Assembly: GCA_020634755.1 (NCBI GenBank)
Contig: JACKBC010000034.1
Span: 12,951 to 76,950 of the forward strand
DNA: 64,000 bases
Direction: 5' to 3'
From: Caldilineaceae bacterium
GTDB lineage: Bacteria > Chloroflexota > Anaerolineae > Caldilineales > Caldilineaceae
Shown: positions 40,463-50,700 of the stretch, piece by piece
Layout: every line of letters starts with the position of its first letter
How positions within the stretch are numbered: position 1 is the stretch's first letter
The notes under the pieces: model-generated
What the model was told of the DNA's origin: nothing
Seen by the model: only the letters and a program-made list of their open reading frames with translations
The model's database searches: none
Program-made: the position numbers and the translations under genes

Positions 40463-43063
40463 ATGAGTGCAATTCCAACATCCAATCAACACGCCGCAGG
40501 CAGTTACATTGCGCAAGCCAGCGGCGGCGGCATAGCCGTCATCGGTGAAAATAACACAATTTATGCAGCAGGGCCGCCGCCTCTGCCGTTGCAATACCTG
40601 CCATTGGTCGAAAACTTTACCGACCGCACTGAGATCATACAAAATCTTTTACAACGGATGGAACCGGGACAGGTGGTTACGCTTTGTGGTCCAGGCGGCA
40701 TTGGTAAAACAGCCATTGTGGCCAAATTGCTGGCCACGCTCGCCCCTAATCTTGCGGATCCGCCGGCCCGTTTTCCAGATGGGGTGGTATATCATACATT
40801 TTACGACGGCGCGCGCACGGATATTGTGCTGGAGCACATTGCGCGCAGCTTCGGCGAAGAGCCAAGTCCGACTCCATCCTCAGCGGCACAGCGCGCCCTT
40901 AATGGGAAGCAGGCTTTATTAATACTGGATGGCGCCGAAGCGGCCGAATCCTTGGAATCAGTACTAAAGGTGCGCGGTGCATGTGGCGTGTTGGTCACTA
41001 GCCGCCGTCGCCAAGACGCCCTCGATTATCGCGCAGACATTACACCTCTCCCCCGCGAAAGCGCTGTAGAGTTGCTGAACGCTTGGGGCAAGGAATATAT
41101 GACCGATCGTGAAATCGGCGAGCAAATCTGCAACTTGCTGGGTGACCTACCCCTGGCGCTGCACTTGGCAGGACGCTATATGGAACAGCAAGCCATTGAG
41201 GCGGCTGACTACTTGGCTTGGTTGACGGAATCGCCGCTGGCGACCTTGGCCCACGACGGCAGCGATCAAGAAGATGGCATTCCTGTTTTGCTGCAACAAA
41301 GCATCACGCAGCTTGTTCAAAAAACCCAGCAAGCCATGGCCATTGCTGGCGCGCTGCCGCTGGTGCCTTTTGAACCTGGCGCAATTGCCGCCGGTCTAAA
41401 TTTGGATAGCTCATCTCTAGCTGTGCGTCTGTTGGGTCCGGCTGTCAACTATGGATTGTTGGTGCGCACTGGGTCGACTTATGTCATCAGCCACGCGCTA
41501 ATTCATACCTATATCCGTACCACCATGCCTATTAGTCTGGTGGAATTGCAGCGACTGGCCGCTTATTACACGGCTTTGGTGCGTGAACAGTGGTCACAAA
41601 AAGCGGCCAGCCTGCAACAACTGGATCAGGCGCGTCCCCACGTGTTGCACCTGCTTGAGCAGTGCCGCAAAGCTGAACTCTGGTCCCCAGCGCTAGAAAT
41701 GGCGCAGACCTTTTTGGAGTATTTGGAGCTGCAAGGACATTGGACTGAACGTGTTGACGCCGTGCTTATCGCTTTGGAGGCAGTTCGGGCGCTCAAAATG
41801 CGCAAAGCCGAAGGGCGCTGGCTGGGTGATTTCGGCAAAGCGCGTGCGGCATTGGGGCAAAATCAGGAAGCGGTTGCCTTATACCAAAGCGCCTTGGCGA
41901 TTGCCGAAGAAGTTGGTGATGAGTTTGCCAAAGCCACCCATCTAGGGCGCCTGGGTGCGATGAATGCCAGTGTTGGGGACCTTCGTCAAGCCATTGATAA
42001 CTTCTCGCAGGCTTTACGCATTACACAAGCCTTAGGTGACCGACGCGGCCAGGGGATTCACTTGGATAGCTTGGGACGCAGCTACTACGCATTGGGACAG
42101 GTGCAGCGCGCTCTCCCATTTTTTCAGCAGGTATTGGAAATTACTCGGGAAACGGACGACCTGCGCCGCATGAGCTACGGGCTTAGCAATTTGGGCAAAG
42201 CATATGCAGCGCTAGGTCAGGTAACAGAGGCAATCGAATATTTCGAACAGGCACTGGAGCAGGCATGTGCCGTGGGTGATAGGCACAGTGAGGGCTTTAA
42301 TTTGGCCAACCTAGGTGGTGCCCACTATGCCATGGGGAATTTTGAACAAGCCCGTCAGTATGACGAACAGGCACTAATAATTGCGCAAGACATGGGCGAT
42401 AGACTGGGGGAAGGACACTGCTACGGCTATTTGGGAAATGTTTACGCTGCGCTGGGCAATTTGGCCAAAGCACTGGAACATCACCAACAAGCATTGGACA
42501 TTGCCGTAGAAATTGGCGACCGCCGCGCCGAAGGGATTCATCTCGCCAATCTGGGAAATATTCATCACCAACTAAACCAATTAGAGCAAGCCGTTACGGC
42601 GTATAAAGAGTCCTTGGACATTGCCCGGGAAATCGGACACAAACATGGAGAAGCCAAACGCCTTGTCAAGCTGGGCGCTGTATGGTCTGCCAGAGGCGAC
42701 ATTGAACAAGCCTTGGCATTTTATGAGCAAGGACTCCAGGTCAGCAGAGCCATTGGACATCGCCGTCGGGAGCGTGAAGCACTCAGCAATCTAGGCAATA
42801 TTGCCGAACAACAGCAAGATTTGGCGCAAGCCAGAGAATACTATCAGCAGGCCGCCACCATCGCCAATGAAATCAGCGATCGGGGCAGCGAAGGTCTCTG
42901 CCTGGCCTATCTTGGTAGGCTGCATCTCCAACTAAGCGAGCATTCTGAGGCGCAGACTTACCTTACACAAGCCCTTCAAATCCTAGAGTCCATCGGTTCG
43001 TCACAAGCTGAGTGGGTACGCCAGCTATCTAAAGATTCGCCCCTTAATCACTCAGGCACATAG
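40463..43063 (+). CDS. NB-ARC/TPR STAND protein with motif C
   Basis: An 866-aa NLR-like protein. Residues 12-34 carry motif C (Y-I-A-Q-A-S-G-G-G-I-A-V-I-G-E-N-N-T-I). NB-ARC ATPase: P-loop G-P-G-G-I-G-K-T (near 76), Walker B L-L-I-L-D-G, sensor V-T-S-R, G-D-L-P-L-A-L-H-L. The C-terminal half has ten to eleven TPR units of 40 residues (L-G-R-S-Y-Y-A-L-G-Q-V-Q-R-A-L type). The only STAND on the + strand here, followed after 79 bp by a caspase gene whose own motif C, I-A-Q-A-T-G-G-G, matches almost exactly. This suggests a dedicated sensor-protease pair. Confidence 0.92.
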   Translation: MSAIPTSNQHAAGSYIAQASGGGIAVIGENNTIYAAGPPPLPLQYLPLVENFTDRTEIIQNLLQRMEPGQVVTLCGPGGIGKTAIVAKLLATLAPNLADPPARFPDGVVYHTFYDGARTDIVLEHIARSFGEEPSPTPSSAAQRALNGKQALLILDGAEAAESLESVLKVRGACGVLVTSRRRQDALDYRADITPLPRESAVELLNAWGKEYMTDREIGEQICNLLGDLPLALHLAGRYMEQQAIEAADYLAWLTESPLATLAHDGSDQEDGIPVLLQQSITQLVQKTQQAMAIAGALPLVPFEPGAIAAGLNLDSSSLAVRLLGPAVNYGLLVRTGSTYVISHALIHTYIRTTMPISLVELQRLAAYYTALVREQWSQKAASLQQLDQARPHVLHLLEQCRKAELWSPALEMAQTFLEYLELQGHWTERVDAVLIALEAVRALKMRKAEGRWLGDFGKARAALGQNQEAVALYQSALAIAEEVGDEFAKATHLGRLGAMNASVGDLRQAIDNFSQALRITQALGDRRGQGIHLDSLGRSYYALGQVQRALPFFQQVLEITRETDDLRRMSYGLSNLGKAYAALGQVTEAIEYFEQALEQACAVGDRHSEGFNLANLGGAHYAMGNFEQARQYDEQALIIAQDMGDRLGEGHCYGYLGNVYAALGNLAKALEHHQQALDIAVEIGDRRAEGIHLANLGNIHHQLNQLEQAVTAYKESLDIAREIGHKHGEAKRLVKLGAVWSARGDIEQALAFYEQGLQVSRAIGHRRREREALSNLGNIAEQQQDLAQAREYYQQAATIANEISDRGSEGLCLAYLGRLHLQLSEHSEAQTYLTQALQILESIGSSQAEWVRQLSKDSPLNHSGT

Positions 43064-43142
43064 ACGAATCCTCAAGGCGTGACCGTTTCCACAAATCGAA
43101 GAATCACTTAAGGTCAAGCCCTAAACAAATGAAGGAAACCCC

Positions 43143-44588
43143 ATGACCAGCGAACTTTTTGTCCACGGCTATGCATTGCTCATCGGCGTGGATGAGAGCC
43201 AGGAAAGCCGCTTGGCGCTGCCCACCGTACAAAACGATATCGACGCCCTCTACAACGTCTTGGTTCACCCCCAACGTTGCGCCTACCCCGCCGACAATGT
43301 CCGCAAAGTGATGGGCCAAGCGGCTACCCGCAGCGGCATTTTAGATGGGCTGGATTGGCTGCGCATCTGCCTGCAAAACGATGGCAGCGACAATGCCACC
43401 GCTGTTTTCTACTATTCTGGCCACGGCTGGCAGTCCACCGAGAGAGATTATTACTGTCTGCTGCCCTACGACGTGAATCCCCATCGCATTCGCTCTTCAG
43501 CGCTCGATGCAGCCGTGCTGGCGGAGGAGATTGAACAGTTGCAGCCACGCCGCCTGCTGGTGATTCTTGACTGCTGCCATGCCGCCGGCATGGGCGCCAA
43601 AGAGCTGACCGATCTGGGCGCCGGCTTTGTACAGGCGCCCGCCCCCACCCGCGTGATGCTGGCGCCCGCGGCCCAGCAGGCCACCGTCTCACCCGCGGCC
43701 GTTGCCGGCGCCAAAGGGATGGACGCCCTACAGCAAGGACACGGGCGCGCCGTGCTCAGCTCTTGCCAGGGAGACGAAAAATCCTACTTGCGCAGCGATG
43801 GCCAAATGAGCATCTTTACCTTCCACCTGATCGAAGCGCTCACCGGCCACGCACAGCCCCCAGCGGGCGCGCCCGACGTGCTGGTGAGCGACCTGCTCAG
43901 CCACGTCCATCGCACCGTACCCCAAACGGCCCAGCGCGACCTGCGGCGGCCCCAACATCCTGACTTCCTGGTTACCGGCAACTTTCCGGTGGCGCTGGTG
44001 TTGGGTGGCAAAGGCATCAGCAAAGGCGCATCCGCCCCTGACCCATTAGCCCCATTGGAGACAGCCCCCACCGTCAGCGCCTCCCCCGCTGCCCGCAACG
44101 TCAGCATCACAGGCAACGTGACCGACAGCCCCATCGTCACCGGCGACGGCAACTCCATCCAGTACGCCAAAGGCAACGACATTGCTCAGGCCACGGGCGG
44201 CGGCAACGCGACCGTTGACCGCTCGTTTCGCATGTTCGACCAGCGCGGTCAAAAGGTAGAGACCCAGTACAACATTGCGGGCGACCTGAATATGGGCGCC
44301 GCTAACAATCGCGCCGAGGCCGTCCAGGCGCTGCAAAAGCTGCTGGACGAGGTGAGCCGCGCCGCCAACGCTGGCGTGCTGGGCGCAGAGACCGCTCTGG
44401 ATGTTGACTACCAACTCAAGAAAGCCATCCAGCAGGCCCAGAAACCTGACCCCGCCCCGGCCCCCATTGTCGAACACCTGCAAAACGCCAAAGCCATCAT
44501 CGGCGAAGTCGCCGCCAATGTGGCCGCCGCCACCGGTCTGGTTACCGCCGTGACCAGCGCCATCCAAATGATCCAAAAACTTTTTTAA
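43143..44588 (+). CDS. Caspase-family (C14) protease carrying motifs A, C and B
   Basis: 481 aa. Catalytic H94 (Y-Y-S-G-H-G) and C145 (L-D-C-C-H-A-A-G) are both present. After the protease domain: motif A (319-338, S-P-I-V-T-G-D-G-N), motif C (344-358, D-I-A-Q-A-T-G-G-G) and motif B (363-384, F-D-Q-R-G-Q-K-V-E-T-Q-Y-N-I-A-G-D). A C-terminal helical region ends in an Ala/Val/Ile-rich hydrophobic stretch, similar in position to the other caspase. It has an AAGGA ribosome-binding site. Together with 40463-43063 it forms a two-gene + strand operon set between minus-strand receptors. Inferred role: protease activated through any of its three motifs by different STANDs. Confidence 0.93.
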   Translation: MTSELFVHGYALLIGVDESQESRLALPTVQNDIDALYNVLVHPQRCAYPADNVRKVMGQAATRSGILDGLDWLRICLQNDGSDNATAVFYYSGHGWQSTERDYYCLLPYDVNPHRIRSSALDAAVLAEEIEQLQPRRLLVILDCCHAAGMGAKELTDLGAGFVQAPAPTRVMLAPAAQQATVSPAAVAGAKGMDALQQGHGRAVLSSCQGDEKSYLRSDGQMSIFTFHLIEALTGHAQPPAGAPDVLVSDLLSHVHRTVPQTAQRDLRRPQHPDFLVTGNFPVALVLGGKGISKGASAPDPLAPLETAPTVSASPAARNVSITGNVTDSPIVTGDGNSIQYAKGNDIAQATGGGNATVDRSFRMFDQRGQKVETQYNIAGDLNMGAANNRAEAVQALQKLLDEVSRAANAGVLGAETALDVDYQLKKAIQQAQKPDPAPAPIVEHLQNAKAIIGEVAANVAAATGLVTAVTSAIQMIQKLF

Positions 44589-44619
44589 TCCTCACCCCCT
44601 CCATCATCGCCACACCTCT

Positions 44620-44651
44620 CCCCCTCCTCTCCAAAATCGGAGAGGAGGGGG
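44620..44651 (+). terminator. 13-bp perfect GC-rich hairpin, copy 3
   Basis: Arms 44620-44632 and 44639-44651 with an AAAATC loop, 32 bp after the caspase stop. Same hairpin as 26294-26325 in the other orientation. It probably ends the + strand operon and the opposing receptor transcript. Confidence 0.55.
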
Positions 44652-44689
44652 CCGGGGCTTCGACCTGAGCACAGCCGAACGGGGAGGAG

Positions 44690-44844
44690 CGGCCCGCGCC
44701 CCCCAAAAATTTTCGCGCGCGCCGCCTTCGGCGGCGATTGCGCTGGGGGACACCCCCAGACCCCCGAATCCGCCTTTCGGCGGCTGAGAGCGGGCAGAGC
44801 AGCGCCCCTGGCGCCTGTCCCAGCGAATTCAGAGATCAGAGTCC
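44690..44844 (-). repeat. DGR target 3' cassette 4
   Basis: Counterpart of 26350-26526 after target 4, with GCCGCC-TTCG-GGCGG-like hairpin (about 44720-44735), CCGCC-TTTC-GGCGG, and AGCGCC-CCT-GGCGCC. Stems are kept while loops differ among the four copies. Confidence 0.8.
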
Positions 44845-47601
44845 TCAGCGCCCAGCGCCACAGAGGCCGGGGGACACAACTCGCAAACCCACCCCGTTGA
44901 GCCGATTACGCGGGTCGAGGTCGAGCCGGGACGCACACCGCATCGCGACGCGCGCGTCGTAGAACGCACCCCCACGCAACACACGACGATCGTCGCCTTC
45001 CAGGCTGTTGTCTACGCTATTGACGTAATCCACATAATTATCGCGCCACTTGGTTAAGCACCACTCAAACATATTACCCGCCATATCCAGGCAGCCATAT
45101 GGGCTGGCCCCATCCACAAAGATGCCCACCGGGCTGGTTCCGTCGATCCCGGTCTCGTCCATATTGCACTTGGCGGCATCAAATGGACCCAGCCACGGAT
45201 AAATTTGCGTGGAGCCTGAGCCTGTTGCAGGCCCACGGGCGGCTTTCTCCCATTCGGCTTCGGTGGGCAAGCGCACTTCTTCCCCCCGTTTCTGGCTCAG
45301 CCATTTACAATAAGCGACGGCGTCATACCAGCTTACATTGACCACTGGATGATTGCGCAGGTTCGCCGGCGGGCGAGCACCGCGCCAGTGTGTGGGCGGC
45401 TCATGGCCGGAAGCCGCCACAAAGCGAGCGTACTGGCCGTTGGTCACCGCATATTTGCTGATGCGAAAGTCGGGGACGTGGATTGTATGCTGTGGCTTTT
45501 CCAATTCAATCCAGCCCTGGACGTTCTTTTCATCATACCATGCATCTTTGGGGCGCACAGCCATCTGCTCACGCACCGCCACTTCTCCTTGTTCATCACT
45601 GGTCCCCATTACAAAAAGGCCGCCCGGCACCGGCACCATCTCCTCTAGATCGCGCGGGTCGCCCACAGCGCCCAACACGCTGCCCGCCCTGGCCCGTGTG
45701 CGCATCTCCAGACTGGAATCCAGCATGGCAGTGTGCAGCGCCTCGGTAACGCGGCTGCGGCACGGCTGCGTCACGCCGCCCAGCCCCACGTCGGCCACGG
45801 CCTGGCCCGCCAGCAGCAGCGCCGCGCCCGGTGCGCCCGGCGCTTCCTCCACCAGCCGCAGCAGCGTCTCGCCCGCAGCTTCGTCCCGTTGCTGCACCAG
45901 CCCCATATAGCCAATGGTCAGCAGGCTGGTCTCGCGCCAGGTGTCGTCGTCCACATGGGCGGCTAGCTGCGCGACTACCGGCCCAATGTCGCGCTGCCCC
46001 AGCTGGGCAATGGCTACCGCCGCCAGATATTCCTGAAACGTCAAGTGGATAAAGCCATACTCCCCAGGCCCCCGCTCCAGCAGCACTGAGGCGTGGTCGC
46101 GGGCGTCGGCCAGCAGCTGCTCGGCGGCCCGTTCCGAGTCGTCGGCGCCGCGGCCTTCATAAATTTCTACCAGCTTGCGCCGCACATCCTCGCGCTTGAC
46201 CAGCCCCACGCCGGGGCTCGTTTCGTGCATCCACAGCGCCAGCGGCGCCAGCACCCGCTGCGTCTCTACCACGTCCAGGTCGCGGGCCGCGCGCCGGTCT
46301 AGCCCGCGGACCAGATTCCAGTGGCGTAGCAGCGTCTCCACATAGCGTTCATAGAGCTGGGCGCGGCGTTCGGGCAGCGCCACCCCCTGCCGCTTCATCA
46401 GCGCCAGAATGGTCAGCAATAGCGGGTTAGAAGCCAGCTGGCGCACGCCTGGGTTGTGCTCCACGGCAAAGAGCAGTTCGCTGCGCTCCTCCTCGGCCTC
46501 GCGCTGGGCCTGGGCCGTATCGCCGTGGGCCGCCCGCTCAATCGCACTGGTCCACTTTGTCACAAAGTCGCCAATGTCATCCTCGTCAAAATCGACCAGC
46601 GTACACTCGGCCAGCCCCTCGCAGCTCAGCCGTACCTGGCGATAGCCCACTATGCGGCTGGAGAGCAGAAACTTGTTCCCCTGCTGCCGGTGGTGGGCCA
46701 CAAAGCTCTCCACCCGCTCCACTACCAGATGGCGCCGCTGCAGCTCCTGCACCTCGTCCAGCCCGTCCAGCAGCAGCAGCGCCCGCCCCTGCCCCAGCGC
46801 CGCCGCCAAAAGCTGCGTCATGGGCAGGTCAATGCCCCGCTTCTCATAATATCCGCCCAAAAAAGTTTGCAGCGCCACATCGCCCTCGGCCAGCGCATTG
46901 GCATAGGCCGACAGCGGCACCAGCACCGGCAGCCGCTGGGCCAGCCCCAGCTCCTCACCTTGGCCCAGCGCCAACTTTAGCGTCAGATACTTCAAAAAGG
47001 TGGTCTTGCCCGCCCCCGGATCGCCCAGAATCACCAGCCCGTCGTGGCGCTCCAGCAGCGCGATCAGCGCGGTGGGTGCGCTCAGCCGTTCGCCCATGGC
47101 CAGCGCCTCCTCCTCGCTCACCCGCCGCCCGCCCACACGCAGATCGCGCGCCCATGTTTCGCCGCTGGGCATCTCAATGCGCGCCTGCAGCGGCACATAC
47201 ATCTGAACCAGCGGCAGCTTTAGCGCCACCCTGTCCGCCATACCCATGCCCTTAAAGTCCAGATACTGATAGCGGCTCACCACGTGAGCCAGATAGTGCT
47301 CGGTTACCGGCTGCAGGTCCTGTGCAGCCACCGCATCTGGCTGCAATCGCTCCAGAAGCTGTTGAGCAACCTGCTCCGTGATTTTGAAATCACCCGCCAC
47401 GTTAATCTGCTGCTGCACCTGCTGGTTGCCCTGGCCAAAGACTGTGTGCGAGGTGTCCACCTGGTTGTAGCCACCGGTGGTCAACGCACCGCCGGAAACA
47501 TCACCGCCCGCGCCGCGCGCGCCCACTTCCCTGGCGGCCAGCTCTTGCTTGAGCCGCTCAATCTCGGCCAGCAGCTCTTCTTCACGTGATGGTTCGGTCA
47601 T
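44845..47601 (-). CDS. DGR target 4: NACHT STAND with FGE/C-lectin-fold variable domain
   Basis: 918 aa. N-terminal coiled coil (L-L-A-E-I-E-R-L-K-Q-E-L-A-A-R), a Gly-rich linker, motif B (F-G-Q-G-N-Q-Q-V-Q-Q-Q-I-N-V-A-G-D), and a NACHT domain with P-loop G-D-P-G-A-G-K-T, Walker B L-L-L-L-D-G-L-D-E-V and L-S-S-R. The FGE-like domain (G-L-F-V-M-G-T, Y-A-V-T-N-G-Q-Y, V-S-W-Y-D-A-V-A-Y) ends in the variable repeat and has the A-T-G-S-G insert before Y-P-W. It lies about 14 kb from the template, so reach is not limited to adjacent genes. Confidence 0.93.
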   Translation of the reverse strand: MTEPSREEELLAEIERLKQELAAREVGARGAGGDVSGGALTTGGYNQVDTSHTVFGQGNQQVQQQINVAGDFKITEQVAQQLLERLQPDAVAAQDLQPVTEHYLAHVVSRYQYLDFKGMGMADRVALKLPLVQMYVPLQARIEMPSGETWARDLRVGGRRVSEEEALAMGERLSAPTALIALLERHDGLVILGDPGAGKTTFLKYLTLKLALGQGEELGLAQRLPVLVPLSAYANALAEGDVALQTFLGGYYEKRGIDLPMTQLLAAALGQGRALLLLDGLDEVQELQRRHLVVERVESFVAHHRQQGNKFLLSSRIVGYRQVRLSCEGLAECTLVDFDEDDIGDFVTKWTSAIERAAHGDTAQAQREAEEERSELLFAVEHNPGVRQLASNPLLLTILALMKRQGVALPERRAQLYERYVETLLRHWNLVRGLDRRAARDLDVVETQRVLAPLALWMHETSPGVGLVKREDVRRKLVEIYEGRGADDSERAAEQLLADARDHASVLLERGPGEYGFIHLTFQEYLAAVAIAQLGQRDIGPVVAQLAAHVDDDTWRETSLLTIGYMGLVQQRDEAAGETLLRLVEEAPGAPGAALLLAGQAVADVGLGGVTQPCRSRVTEALHTAMLDSSLEMRTRARAGSVLGAVGDPRDLEEMVPVPGGLFVMGTSDEQGEVAVREQMAVRPKDAWYDEKNVQGWIELEKPQHTIHVPDFRISKYAVTNGQYARFVAASGHEPPTHWRGARPPANLRNHPVVNVSWYDAVAYCKWLSQKRGEEVRLPTEAEWEKAARGPATGSGSTQIYPWLGPFDAAKCNMDETGIDGTSPVGIFVDGASPYGCLDMAGNMFEWCLTKWRDNYVDYVNSVDNSLEGDDRRVLRGGAFYDARVAMRCASRLDLDPRNRLNGVGLRVVSPGLCGAGR
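44871..44988 (-). repeat. DGR variable repeat VR4
   Basis: 118 bp aligned to the template with 17 differences, 16 at template adenines; reads G-A-F-Y-D-A-R-V-A-M. The only copy changed at the adenine of the conserved Tyr codon (A-Y-R becomes A-S-R). Confidence 0.95.
45213..45233. repeat. CTGAGCC-GTTGCAG repeat inside target 4
   Basis: Diverged in-frame copy of the unit at 23364-23387, at the same place as in targets 2 and 3. Confidence 0.7.
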
Positions 47602-47650
47602 AGTTTGTGCCTTTTGTATTTTAGATGATTTTTGTAGCCATTCACATCAA

Positions 47651-47681
47651 AACCACCCTCAGCTATCTGCCAAGGGTGGTT
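47651..47681 (-). terminator. Terminator after the C11 peptidase gene
   Basis: Perfect 9-bp stem (47651-47659 AACCACCCT and 47673-47681). On the minus strand it is followed by TTTT-like sequence (GGTTTTGATG). Placed about 80 bp after the stop of 47762-51466. Confidence 0.6.
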
Positions 47682-47761
47682 ATATCCTGTTTGCTGGTTG
47701 CATAGTGGTCAAAACGTACGGCCGATATTGCAAGTATCAGAAGTTACTACGACTATTGTCT

Positions 47762-50700
47762 TTACCTTGCTGTAAATGGCAAACTTATCCTGTCGCATCC
47801 GGCAACATCGATTTCCACAACGTTCTTACCATAAATCATAGGTTCCTCATTGGCAGCCTTGTCAGTTGCTTGGACCGCAAATCGATTTGTACATTTACTT
47901 GCCAACACAACCGTCGTTTGCCCCGAACTTTTATTCGGCGTTTCGATCACCTTCCATTCTTGTCCGAAATTTTGGTGCAATATGGATATAGATTCGATGC
48001 CACTCTGCAAATCCTGACTGCTCCACGTCAATGTTACATTTTTCCCAATTTCAAATTCCCCCTCAATCGTAAGAGCAGATTCAGGTGGTGTAATATCTAC
48101 TTCTTGTAATCCCGTTACAGGGCCATCTGTGACAGTCATTGGAACTTGATCACCTAGGATCGTGTAATACTGGTCTATCAATGCATCCCAGTTTGTGTCT
48201 CTCACAAATTGCAACTCGGTAATTGTATAGGTTTCACGCAGGCTTAGGTTTCGAGAAATGGGCGTTGTTGCGCTAATCTCGTCCGAAACAAGTACCGCTA
48301 GGTCTAGATTCTCACCCAGCGGCAAAAAGATAGAAAGCCCATGCACATTACCTAAATCCCATGTTCGTTCCGGGAAAAGCCAAGGGTTGCCTTCCTTATG
48401 AATTTCGGCAACGATGGCTGAGTCTACTTCACTGATTACGCGTTGGGCGGCACTCTTTATCGACTCAACTTCGTATACATTATTTACCTTCAAGGCAAAA
48501 TCATAAATGTCCACAAAACCGTCAGTCGCGGGTTCGATCATTAAGTCGCCATCATAGTCGAGCTTCTGTGTGTTTGAATAGGCGGTGTGCATTTGCATCG
48601 CACCATCTACACTTGATAGAGTGGGTGTGAGAACGTCGGCTAATCCATTAATAGCAGTTACCAATCCAGGAAGCTTGGACAGATCGACCGCAGAAAGCGT
48701 AAAGGGATGTTCTTGTTCGGGTAGGCTGCCCGCATATGCCTCGACCAAAAGGCTTGCCACCCGTTCCGGTGTTGCGTTTGGCGGTAAATCTGATATGGTT
48801 TGGATATATCGATTTTGCGGACCAGCCGGCGCCCACCCTATATTTTGAGAAGATACAAAGTATGATGCATAATCGCGCAGTTCGTAAGCCACTTCAATCA
48901 TGCCCATTAAACATACATCATAAAAAACTACGTCCAATGGGTTATCATTCGTCGTGATTTGAGCCATAGCCTGGCGCATTTCGGCACTGCTCAAATAATC
49001 ATATTCGGCGGTAACATCCCAACTAAGTCCGCTTGAACCTCCAGACCAGGCCCTTTTACGATAAAGTATTCCCGAGCCCCAAGGGGACTCTTCCCCTCCT
49101 GGAATCCATCCACCACCATGATCGACGATAGACAGCAGTACATGTCTCGACGGATACAGTTCTCTCCCCATTGTAACAAAATCAATGAGCGTCTGGGGAT
49201 CACCCATGTTTTTTTCAGCTGGACTTGAATTGAGCTCAATAGGCACACCAGAAGTTAAATCATACAGGACCGTCCCGGATAAGGTCGCCGTAGGCGTCAA
49301 GATATCGACCAGCGCCAGAACATTGGCTCTTGGGCTTTCCCCACTTCCCTTTAGATTATCTATGGTATCGAGAATGAAATCATGCAGGTCACTATCACCA
49401 TTCATGTAAAATAGAAACGTCCACTCTATCCGGCTGGGCTCAGAAAATTGCGACGTATTTCCGGCGCCATCAATGGCTATGGCTGTGATATTATTGCCAG
49501 AAAATCCACCGTTTTTTGTAAATGTAAAGCGTCCTGCCGCATCAGTTTGCGTAGAGCCTTCAAAAAAGCGTCCCTGATCGTTGTCATCAGAATAAAATTC
49601 TATGCGAACGCCCTGAACCGGAATCGAAATCGAATAATTTCCTGTTATTGTTTCAGTGACCCCAACAGATGTCACACGAATCTGTGGCGGCTTGCTACAA
49701 GTATCGTTGCCGATTTCATACGTGATACCACCCTCAATGTTGCTATAAATTTGGTTTTGAGTAATGTTAAAATTTTTACAATCGGGAAGAAAAATGCCGC
49801 TCTCCTTATTATAGGCAATAATATTTTTTTCGATCTTTGTTTCCTGTGCGCCCAATCCATTGAAAATACCGGGACCCTGGTTTGGCAATGGGTTATCGCC
49901 ATTTAGTGCTATACCAATACGATTGCCCAAAATCTGATTGCGTGGTGTAAACTCGCCTGCTATTTCATGAAAAATGGCAACACCATCAGTTTGATTGCCG
50001 CTAATTGTGTTGCCTTCGGCATTACTCAATCCGCCAATATCATTGTCATGCGCCCCGTTCGATATATCTATGCCGCCAAATGGATGGTTGCCTAAAGATT
50101 TGTTTCCGGTGATGTCTGGACCGATAAGATTTCCTAGCACGCGATTGTCATGTGCACTTCCATTGATGACGACGCCGTGGTTCATGTTGCCGCTTAAGAG
50201 ATTTCCCTGACCAAGAGTATAGCTGCCACCGATGACGTTGTCATGCGCCTCCCCTGTAATCTCAACGCCATGCAAGCCATTGGGTAGAACACCAAGCCCG
50301 TCCTTTGTAGAGCCAATTAGGTTTCCTCGAATCTCATTAAGTGACGTATCCGCACCAAAAATCTTAATTCCAGACAGATGGTTTCCACTGATCACATTGG
50401 AGCCCGCGCCCATCGTATTTCCAATGAAATTACCAGATGCGCCATCTGTGATGATGATACCGTTTAGCTGGTGATCGAATGTATCTAGCGTGCCATCAAC
50501 ATTTGTACCAATAAAGTTGCTCACTACAATATTCCCACTCGTGCCAATATCGGTAAAGAAAATGCCGCTTAGACTATTACCGCTGATAAAATTCCCTTCA
50601 TTGGGAGCATTACCTCCTATCGTATTATTTTTAGCCTGGTCGTGGATGGCAATGCCGGCGATACCATTTGGAATCTCTATTTTGCCATCTATCTCAACCC

